Source: an uncultured Clostridia bacterium (GTDB taxonomy: Bacteria > Bacillota > Clostridia > Oscillospirales > Oscillospiraceae). From it: a stretch of DNA of 64,000 bases. The position numbers and the translations under genes were made by a program. The notes beneath the pieces were generated by a model. That model searched no databases, had not been told where the DNA came from, and saw nothing but the letters and a program-made list of their open reading frames with translations. This document shows, in pieces, positions 7,120 to 13,987 of the stretch. Numbering within the stretch: position 1 is the stretch's first letter; each line of letters starts with the position of its first letter. The stretch is taken from assembly GCA_937890525.1 (NCBI GenBank), contig CALADI010000011.1:70218-134217 (forward strand), written 5' to 3'.

Positions 7120-8175
7120 TCAGACCGCGCTGCGGATGGCCCAGCGCATCTTGGTGGATCTTGCCCGGGGATTGCGCAAGCATTCATCGCTGCTGGGGCG
7201 GATCACATCTCTGGAGATCTCGGAGAACGCACCTTCCCGGTAAAACTGCTTGAACGCCTGCTTGACCAGCCGGTCCTCGCCGGAGTGGAAGGTGAGGATC
7301 GCCACCCTTCCGTTGGGAGCGAGGACTTGGGGCAGTTTATCCAGGAAGGCATACAGCACCTCAAATTCGCAGTTTACATCGATCCGCAGGGCTTGGAATA
7401 CCCGCTGGCAGGACTTTTTCACGGCGTCCTTACGCTCCTTCTGGGGCAGAAAACACAGGGATTCCTCGATGACTTGACGCATTTGCGTGGTAGTTTCGAT
7501 GGGCTTGCCTGCTTTTTGCCATGCGGCGACGGTGGCGGCGATTTCAGCGGCATAAGGCTCATCAGAGTTTTCGATGAGCATGCCTTCCAGCTCGTCTTGG
7601 GTGATCTCAGTCAGCCGCTGGGCGGCGCTGACCCCGGTCTGGGGATTCAGCCGCAGATCCAGAGGACCCTCCGCCTTATAGGTGAAGCCCCGATCCGGGT
7701 TGTCGATCTGCATGGAGGAGACACCGAGATCCGCCAGAATAAAGTCGAATTTCTTCCCAACCTCCTGGGAAAGCCGGTCGATATCGGCAAAATTCTGCAA
7801 TTTCACTGTGAGGATATCCTCCCCGAAGCCTTGACGGCGCAGCCGTTCGGTGGTCTTTGCGGATTCAATGGGATCCACATCCAGCCCGTACAGATGCCCC
7901 TGCCCCTGCAGGGCACGGAGCATATGTCCGGTATGACCGCCGTAGCCCAAGGTGGCATCCACACCGATCTGCCCCGGTTGGATCTGCAAAAAGTCCAAGA
8001 TCTCCTGCACCATGATAGAAATGTGCATTCCGGCGGGGGTAGCGCCCCGCCCGATCACATGGGCCACATCGTCGGCGTATTTTTCCGGGTTCAGTTCCTT
8101 GTATTTTTCCTCAAACCGCTTGGGGTGGGTGCCGGAATAGCGCACTCTGCGCTTGTGGGGCATCTGCTGATCCAT
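7120..8175 (-). CDS. rsmH: 16S rRNA (cytosine-1402-N4)-methyltransferase, RsmH/MraW family
   Basis: The ATG at 8175 has AAGGAGG five bases upstream and gives 351 residues; an upstream in-frame TTG at 8199 lacks a comparable site. The S-adenosylmethionine motif VDATLGYGGHT, the block ILADLGVSSMQID and the RLTEITQDELEGM region identify RsmH, which methylates C1402 in the ribosomal P site. Compared with the common form it has a basic N-terminal extension of about 45 residues (PHKRRVRYSGTHPKRFEEKY). rsmH normally sits in the dcw cell-division cluster before ftsL; here it follows the decarboxylase gene by 29 bases. It could be a second, divergent copy. Confidence 0.87.
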   Translation of the reverse strand: MDQQMPHKRRVRYSGTHPKRFEEKYKELNPEKYADDVAHVIGRGATPAGMHISIMVQEILDFLQIQPGQIGVDATLGYGGHTGHMLRALQGQGHLYGLDVDPIESAKTTERLRRQGFGEDILTVKLQNFADIDRLSQEVGKKFDFILADLGVSSMQIDNPDRGFTYKAEGPLDLRLNPQTGVSAAQRLTEITQDELEGMLIENSDEPYAAEIAATVAAWQKAGKPIETTTQMRQVIEESLCFLPQKERKDAVKKSCQRVFQALRIDVNCEFEVLYAFLDKLPQVLAPNGRVAILTFHSGEDRLVKQAFKQFYREGAFSEISRDVIRPSSDECLRNPRARSTKMRWAIRSAV

Positions 8176-8204
8176 AGTTCCTCCTTGCTTCTGAGCCAAA
8201 TTCC

Positions 8205-9539
8205 TTATTTCAATACATCTACATATTCAATGCCATAGTGGGCGAACAGTTCCAGCGCCGCTTCCCCGATCCGCTCCCCGGATACCGCAATGGGGATGGC
8301 AGGAGGGCAGCCCACCGTGGGCGTGCCGCAGATCCTGCCCAGCGCCTGTGATGCCGGAATCGTCTGGTGGGGAGCGAAAAGAGCGTCCCGCATGGAGACC
8401 ACCTGTTTTGCGCGTGCTTGGGGCAGATTGGCGGGGAGGGGCACACCGCCTGGAGCAGAGCCCAGCAGCAGCGGCAGCTTCGCCAGATCCTCCGGGGGAT
8501 TCTCCGGCGTTGCCATCAGCACCAGAAATTCCGGGTCAGCGTATTCGCACTCCACGCCCCCTTGACGCAGGCGCTGCCCAAGGGAAATGCCCGTCTGTCC
8601 TTGGGGTGCTTGGATGGTGATCCGCAGGGGATCCGACGCAAGCACCTGCCAGCCGGTGTCCCGCAAGGTCTGCCGGACACCCTCCAGCCGGCGGATGCAG
8701 TCTGCCAGCCGGGCGGGGTAGTCCTGCGCCAGATAGCAGTTGCAGCGGTCGAGGGAAGCCAGCGTCAGATAGGAGGGGCTGGTGGAGCCGAACAGTGCCA
8801 TGGCGGATTTGATATCCGCCGCCATCTCACCGCAGATCCGGGTGCTCAGGTGCAGGTAGGCACCTCCGGTGAGCACGGGCAGGGTCTTGTGGGCGGAGTC
8901 ACAGCACAGGTCTGCCCCCAGATCCAGAGGATGCCGGGGCTGGGGCAGAAAGTGCAGGTAAGCGCCGTGAGCATTGTCCACCGCAAGCATAGTGCCGTGG
9001 CGGTGGCAGACCCGGGCCAAGGCTTCCACATCTGCCATACCTCCCAGATAGTCCGGGCTGGTGATGTAGACCGCCGCAGGCGGTGCTTCCAGAGCGGCGA
9101 GGGTCTGCTCCAAGGACTCGGCGGTGACGGGGCAGCCGCAGATGGAGGAGCACCCTCCTTCCGGCCACAGCCAGACCACTTGAAGATCCAGCAATGCGGC
9201 GGCGTAGACGAATGCCTTGTGGACATTCCTTGCTGCCACGACCACCGGGGGCGTGCCCGCCCTGCGGTGGGTCAGCGCCAGATACAGCATGGCGCGGATG
9301 CATTGGCTGGAGCCTTCGGTGGAGTAGACCGTTTTCCCGGAGCCGAACAGCGCCGTGGCATTTTGCTCGCTTTGGGCGATGATCCCATCGGCTTCGTATA
9401 GGGAATCGGCGCCGGAGATCTCGGTGATATCCAGATCTTCACAGCCCAGAAAGGCAACGCCCTTGTGCCCGGGCATATGGAGCCGGGCGGTGCCGGAGGA
9501 GCGGTAGGACTCCAAAAAGCCGCAGATCGGGGTATCCAT
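8205..9539 (-). CDS. Orn/Lys/Arg decarboxylase family PLP enzyme
   Basis: 444 residues from the ATG at 9539, which shares its A with the scfB stop (TGATG). The PLP fold type I pattern is clear: RLHMPGHKG at 20-28, the cofactor Asp/His pair in VDNAHGAYLHF (D188, H191) and the Schiff-base lysine in SAHKTLPVLTGGA (K218). It matches the Gram-positive SpeA/YaaO-type decarboxylases, which are shorter than the enterobacterial inducible enzymes and lack their N-terminal wing domain. It probably decarboxylates a basic amino acid for polyamine synthesis; the exact substrate cannot be read. Longer in-frame starts inside scfB lack support. It lies near the pot polyamine importer and is coupled to scfB. 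Confidence 0.85.
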   Translation of the reverse strand: MDTPICGFLESYRSSGTARLHMPGHKGVAFLGCEDLDITEISGADSLYEADGIIAQSEQNATALFGSGKTVYSTEGSSQCIRAMLYLALTHRRAGTPPVVVAARNVHKAFVYAAALLDLQVVWLWPEGGCSSICGCPVTAESLEQTLAALEAPPAAVYITSPDYLGGMADVEALARVCHRHGTMLAVDNAHGAYLHFLPQPRHPLDLGADLCCDSAHKTLPVLTGGAYLHLSTRICGEMAADIKSAMALFGSTSPSYLTLASLDRCNCYLAQDYPARLADCIRRLEGVRQTLRDTGWQVLASDPLRITIQAPQGQTGISLGQRLRQGGVECEYADPEFLVLMATPENPPEDLAKLPLLLGSAPGGVPLPANLPQARAKQVVSMRDALFAPHQTIPASQALGRICGTPTVGCPPAIPIAVSGERIGEAALELFAHYGIEYVDVLK

Positions 9540-10918
9540 CAGCGGTCGGCTTCCTCGGCCACTTTCATCATGATGGCGCATTCGATCCGCTTGCGGAACA
9601 GCTCGCAGCCCGGCTCGTACACACCCCGGATGGAGCCGGTGGCGTGCATGGCGTTGGCGGCGCAGCCGCCGGAGCAGTACAGCTTTGCCCAGCAGTCGGC
9701 GCATTCGGTGCGGGCATAGGCGTTGCAGCTGCGGAATTCCTCACGCAGATCGGTGTTGGTGACGCCGTTCCAAACATCGCCCAGCTTGTACTTCTCCTCG
9801 CCTACGAATTGGTGGCAGGGGTACAGATCGCCCCAAGGGGTGACCGCCATATACTCCGTTCCGGAGCCGCAGCCGGAGATCCGCTTGTAGATGCAGGGAC
9901 CTTCGGTCAGATCCAGCATGTAGTGGTAGAAGGTGATGGGCTTGCCCTCCTTCTTCCGGCGGAGCATATCCTTGGCGAGGATCTCGTACTGCTCCTTGAC
10001 GATCTCCAGATCCTCAGGTGTCAGCTCGGCGGGATCGCCGGGGGCGCAGACCACCGGCTCCATGCTCAGTTCGGTGAACCCCAGATCCGCCATGTGGAAC
10101 ACATCGTTGGTAAAGTCGGGGTTGGCGTGGGTGAAGGTGCCCCGCATATAGTAATCCTTGTTGCCTCGGGCGGCGACCAGCTTCTGGAACTTGGGCACGA
10201 TCCGGTCGTAGCTGCCGTTGCCGGCGTAGTCCACCCGGGTGCGGTCGTTGATCTCCTTGCGTCCGTCCAGAGAAAGGACGACATTGCTCATCTCTTTGTT
10301 GCAGAAGTCGATGACATCGTCATCGATCTGCACGCCGTTGGTGGTCAGGGTGAAGCGGAAATTCTTGCCCCGCTCCTTTTCCACGCTGCGGGCGTAGCGA
10401 ACCAGCTGCTTCACCACATCCCAGTTCATCAGCGGCTCGCCGCCGAAGAAGTCCACCTCCAGATTCCGGCGGCTGCCGGAGTGATCCATCAAGAAGTCCA
10501 GCGCCTGCTTGCCCACCTCGTAGCTCATGATGGCCCGCTCGCCGTGGTACTTGCCCTGACTTGCGAAGCAGTAGGAGCAGTTGAGGTTGCAGGTGTGGGC
10601 GACATGCAGGCACAGAGCCTTGACCACATCGCCGGAGCGCTGCTTGAAGGTGCCTGCCATATCGGCAAAAGTATCGGGGGTGAAGAGCTTGCCGCTGTCT
10701 TTCAATGCCTGCACATCACCGATGTAGTCCCGGATCTCCGGCTCGGTGACATCCTCCCGGTGACCGTATTTTTCCATGATTGCGGAGACGATCTGATCCG
10801 GGGTGTGGCTTTCGAACATGGCGATGATATCGTAGCCCACCTCGTCCACCACATGGATGGAGCCGGAGCAGCTATCCAGCACGATGTTGTAGCCGTTGAG
10901 TTTGTACTGATGTACCAT
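9539..10918 (-). CDS. scfB: Radical-SAM/SPASM maturase of the SCIFF peptide
   Basis: 459 residues. The start was placed at the ATG at 10918 (MVHQYKLNGYNIVLD, the typical SCIFF-maturase beginning), 7-8 bases after GGAGG. An N-terminal RiPP-recognition-like domain precedes the radical-SAM cluster motif CNLNCSYC (C110, C114, C117). FFGGEPLMNW follows, and the C-terminal SPASM region has many cysteines (CGSG, YPCHQF, CADCWAKLYCSGGC) for auxiliary [4Fe-4S] clusters. The family forms thioether links between Cys sulfur and alpha-carbons in the SCIFF precursor. The precursor gene lies just upstream, separated by a terminator hairpin. Confidence 0.94.
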   Translation of the reverse strand: MVHQYKLNGYNIVLDSCSGSIHVVDEVGYDIIAMFESHTPDQIVSAIMEKYGHREDVTEPEIRDYIGDVQALKDSGKLFTPDTFADMAGTFKQRSGDVVKALCLHVAHTCNLNCSYCFASQGKYHGERAIMSYEVGKQALDFLMDHSGSRRNLEVDFFGGEPLMNWDVVKQLVRYARSVEKERGKNFRFTLTTNGVQIDDDVIDFCNKEMSNVVLSLDGRKEINDRTRVDYAGNGSYDRIVPKFQKLVAARGNKDYYMRGTFTHANPDFTNDVFHMADLGFTELSMEPVVCAPGDPAELTPEDLEIVKEQYEILAKDMLRRKKEGKPITFYHYMLDLTEGPCIYKRISGCGSGTEYMAVTPWGDLYPCHQFVGEEKYKLGDVWNGVTNTDLREEFRSCNAYARTECADCWAKLYCSGGCAANAMHATGSIRGVYEPGCELFRKRIECAIMMKVAEEADR

Positions 10919-10949
10919 AAAGAAACCTCCGTTAGGGTGTGTGGATACA

Positions 10950-10983
10950 TAAAAAGGTGCCACCTGAAACGGTGGCACCTTTC
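10950..10983 (-). terminator. Attenuating terminator between scfA and scfB
   Basis: A 10-bp perfect stem (10955-10964 with 10971-10980) on the minus strand is followed by TTTTTATG. Located between the SCIFF peptide gene and its maturase, it would make the precursor mRNA more abundant than the maturase mRNA. Confidence 0.8.
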
Positions 10984-10998
10984 GTGGGATCAAAATGC

Positions 10999-11145
10999 TT
11001 ACTTTTCAGTGTTCTCGCACTTCTGGTTGGCAACACCGCAGCTGGTCTTGCAAGCAGACTGGCAGGAGGTCTGGCACTCACCGCAGCCGCCGTTGCTGGC
11101 GCTCTGGCACAGGTTACGGGTCTCAAGAGTCTTGATCTTTTCCAT
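10999..11145 (-). CDS. scfA: SCIFF ribosomal peptide precursor (six cysteines in forty-five)
   Basis: A 48-residue ORF on the minus strand, from ATG at 11145 to TAA at 10999-11001, with AGGAG about 9-11 bases upstream. It begins MEKIKTLETRN and ends with the nearly invariant SCIFF tail SACKTSC..VANQKCEN. Cysteines are at 13, 21, 24, 28, 32, 36 and 43, one more than the name implies (C13 is the extra). It is the substrate of ScfB, which installs thioether crosslinks. SCIFF is close to universal in Clostridia but its biological role is unknown; quorum sensing has been proposed. The gene directly precedes scfB, with an attenuator between them. Confidence 0.95.
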   Translation of the reverse strand: MEKIKTLETRNLCQSASNGGCGECQTSCQSACKTSCGVANQKCENTEK

Positions 11146-11220
11146 AATAGCAATCTCCTATCTATTGAAATATTGACCGAAAATCGATCTGCGGAACATC
11201 ATATTCCATTTATCAGAGAA

Positions 11221-11249
11221 ATTTTACCATACCCGAGGGGAAATGTCAA
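11221..11249 (-). promoter_or_regulatory. Sigma-A promoter of the scfA operon
   Basis: Minus strand TTGACA (11244-11249), a 17-bp spacer and TAAAAT (11221-11226) lie about 75 bases upstream of scfA. This is a near-consensus promoter that fits high expression of the peptide gene. Confidence 0.82.
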
Positions 11250-11287
11250 CACAGCAGCGGCGGAAGATCCGCCACAAAATCGAATCG

Positions 11288-13987
11288 TCACCCTTGGCTG
11301 GAAGCTGCGGGGGTGGAAGGCTTTTTCTTTTTACGATACAACCGCAGAGCCACGATCATCGCAGCGGCAAGCACACCTGCTCCGCCCCAGATCACCCAGC
11401 GGGGAATCTGAGGGGCAGGGAGGATGCAGAACGCCGTGTCGGAGTCTGTTACCGGGAACACCAGATAGCTTCCCTGTGCTGTGGCATCGGTCTTTCTCCA
11501 GGTTCCGTCGCTGCCCTGTACCAGGAGATCAAAGCTCTGGGGATCTGCGTCGGCGGGAAGGGCGAAATGCAGGGAAATACTCGGATTGTCGGAATTTACG
11601 GTGAAGCGGCAGCCTTCCACGGCGGCAGGGTCGGCAGATGTCAGTTCGCTGCCTTCCATGGACTGGACGCTCAGCGTGTCCTCCGGGCGGAACTGCCCCA
11701 CTGCCAGCAGCAACGGCTTGTCCGCCTGCCGGGTCAGTTCGCTTTCCAGTGTGGTGCGAAGGGGCGTGTATACCGGGTGATAGACCGCATCAAAGGCAAG
11801 ATGCGTCATGGAATCCTCGTCCAACCCTTCCCATTGCCCCGAATGACCCTCTTTTTCGGGTACGGCGGGGATCTGATCGGGGGTGATGCTTCCGCCCAAG
11901 GTGGTATTCACCGTGATGGCGTCCCCCTCCGGCATGGCAAAGGAAATCTGCACCTGAGCGAAGGACTGGGGGACACGCTCCAGCGCCATGAACTGCTCCA
12001 TATCCTGGGATTGGGCAAGTCCGTCGTAGCTGATGCCGTCGATGCCGCCCAGATCCTCAGCCCCCACCAGATAGAAGTTGTCCTGAATGGGGGTGTCGGT
12101 CTGTTCGCTGGGGGCTGCGGCGCTGCCCAAGATCCCGCCCTGCTTTTCGCCGTCGCAGATGACCTGCGCCATGGAGCGGCTGCCGGTGACGATGGTTGCA
12201 CTTCCTGCGATGCCTCCTGCGTGGGATGCGGCGTAGAGCTGGCATTTGACGGAGTTGTCCCGGAGGTAGCCGGTGCTGCTGCCTGCAATGCCGCCCACCA
12301 ATTCGGCCTTATCCGCCATAACGGCGCCGGTGTTGATGCAGGACTTGGTCAGTCCCACCGCTTGAAGTCCTACGATGCCGCCTGCGTTGCGCTTCTTTAC
12401 CGTGACGGAGCCTTTGTTCTCACAGCCGGTGATGACGGCACGCATCCGGCTTTCAAAGTTCATGGAGCGGTAACCGCTGATCTGCCAGTCGTCCTCATGA
12501 TCCAGATCGTTTTCCATGGCGATGGCACCTGCGATGCCCCCGGTGTTCAGATCTCCCTGAACGGCGCCGTCATTGGAGCAGGACTCCACCTTGCCGGTGG
12601 TGTCCTCCGGGGTGTCGGTGTCGGAGACATCGGTGATGGTGCCGCCCAGATATTCCCCGGCACTGCTGATGGTGCCGCCGATGGCGCTGGCCTGTTGGGA
12701 GATGGCTTGCAGGTCATCCGATAGATTCTGTGCAGCTTCTTTGGTGGAGCCCACAATGCCATCCAGAGTGCCGGCCATGGCGTTCATGCTGCTGCTGAGC
12801 TGGTTTTTGGCGGCGTTGATGGTGTCGGGGTCGGGGACGGAGGGAGTCCAGTCCGGGGGCACCGGCTGATCCGGATCCAGAGGAGGGATCAGGTCGGGCT
12901 TCAGGGACTCCACCGCTTCCAATGCGCTGTTGACATGGTCATCCAGCGCAGCAAACTGCTGATTGACAGAGGACACGCTGTTCTGGGCGTTGGCGGAGGC
13001 TTGGTTGGTCAGGGCGGACATGTCGGTGATCTGCTGCTGAAGGATCTGCAGGGTATCCTCGCTGAAATCGATACTGGTCACAGGCTCCATCTGCCCCACG
13101 ATGCCCCCGACCTCCTTGCGGCCGTTGATCTGAGCGTGGTTTTGGCAATCACGGATGTAACCGGATTGAGATCCGGCGATGCCGCCCACATTGTACCCCA
13201 TGTGGGGGTATCCTACATCCCCCAGATTTTCACAACTGTGGATCATACCGGCGCTGATGCCGGCGATGCCGCCGATGTCCGTCACGGTGTTGGCGGATTC
13301 CGAGCGGATGATGGTGTCGGCTGAGATGTCCGACAGCTCCACATTGTTCTGCTGGGCGGTGATGTTGACGGCGGCGGTGTTCTTGCAGGAGCGGATCACA
13401 CCGGCATTCTGACCGGCGATGCCGCCCACGAAGTGGTTGCCGTTGACGCTGCCGGAGACGGTGCATCCGTCGATGACACCGCCCAGCAGATTGATGCCAA
13501 CCAGACCGCCTACCCGGTCTTTGCCGCTGACTTGGGCGTCGGCGGTGCATTCTAAGATCTGACCGGCGCTGCTGCCGGCCAGCAGACCCACGGCGGCTGC
13601 GCTGCCGATGGGGGAAACGGATCCCTCCAGATGGAGCCCGCGCACCACGGCGGTCTCCGTCAGATAGCGGAACAAGCCCTGCTGGGAGCCGCTGGCGTCC
13701 AGCGAGAAGCCCCGGATGGTGTGCCCGTTTCCATCAAAAGTCCCGCAGAAAATGGGGATCCCGGAAAAATCGGAACCGCTCAGATCGATATCTGCTTCCA
13801 GACGGACGGTCAAGCCCATGCTGTAGCTGTCCAGACGGCATTGGCGGGCAAAGGTATGCAGATCCTCAGCCGACTGGATCACGAGGACATCGTTTTCCGG
13901 CTCTGCGGCGAGGACCGGGGCACAGCACCCCAGCGCCAGCGCCACGCACATGACTGCGGCAAGGAATTTTACGCTGGATCTATTCAT
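11288..13987 (-). CDS. Large secreted, membrane-anchored GLUG-repeat protein
   Basis: 899 residues from the ATG at 13987 (AAGGAGGTG upstream). A signal peptide (VKFLAAVMCVALALG..APVLA) is followed by about nine glycine-rich GLUG-like repeats of the form VGGIAGxxxGxIxxC, in two blocks near residues 140-310 and 480-650. A coiled-coil region with a proline-rich insert (LIPPLDPDQPVPPDWT) separates the blocks. The C-terminus has one transmembrane helix and a basic tail (RLYRKKKK), so the bulk should face outside. GLUG repeats are known from bacterial surface proteins, often adhesins or IgA-protease-associated. The gene overlaps the MMPL transporter gene by eight bases, implying joint expression and possibly a joint complex. 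Function unknown. Confidence 0.78.
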   Translation of the reverse strand: MNRSSVKFLAAVMCVALALGCCAPVLAAEPENDVLVIQSAEDLHTFARQCRLDSYSMGLTVRLEADIDLSGSDFSGIPIFCGTFDGNGHTIRGFSLDASGSQQGLFRYLTETAVVRGLHLEGSVSPIGSAAAVGLLAGSSAGQILECTADAQVSGKDRVGGLVGINLLGGVIDGCTVSGSVNGNHFVGGIAGQNAGVIRSCKNTAAVNITAQQNNVELSDISADTIIRSESANTVTDIGGIAGISAGMIHSCENLGDVGYPHMGYNVGGIAGSQSGYIRDCQNHAQINGRKEVGGIVGQMEPVTSIDFSEDTLQILQQQITDMSALTNQASANAQNSVSSVNQQFAALDDHVNSALEAVESLKPDLIPPLDPDQPVPPDWTPSVPDPDTINAAKNQLSSSMNAMAGTLDGIVGSTKEAAQNLSDDLQAISQQASAIGGTISSAGEYLGGTITDVSDTDTPEDTTGKVESCSNDGAVQGDLNTGGIAGAIAMENDLDHEDDWQISGYRSMNFESRMRAVITGCENKGSVTVKKRNAGGIVGLQAVGLTKSCINTGAVMADKAELVGGIAGSSTGYLRDNSVKCQLYAASHAGGIAGSATIVTGSRSMAQVICDGEKQGGILGSAAAPSEQTDTPIQDNFYLVGAEDLGGIDGISYDGLAQSQDMEQFMALERVPQSFAQVQISFAMPEGDAITVNTTLGGSITPDQIPAVPEKEGHSGQWEGLDEDSMTHLAFDAVYHPVYTPLRTTLESELTRQADKPLLLAVGQFRPEDTLSVQSMEGSELTSADPAAVEGCRFTVNSDNPSISLHFALPADADPQSFDLLVQGSDGTWRKTDATAQGSYLVFPVTDSDTAFCILPAPQIPRWVIWGGAGVLAAAMIVALRLYRKKKKPSTPAASSQG

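Noticed and set aside
8199..8199. TTG start of rsmH at 8199
   Set aside because: It lacks a ribosome binding site, whereas the ATG at 8175 has AAGGAGG at ideal spacing.
9540..9704. N-terminal extension of the decarboxylase into scfB
   Set aside because: The extra residues are Arg/His-rich antigenic-looking out-of-frame translation of the scfB C-terminus; the family sequence begins at the ATG at 9539.
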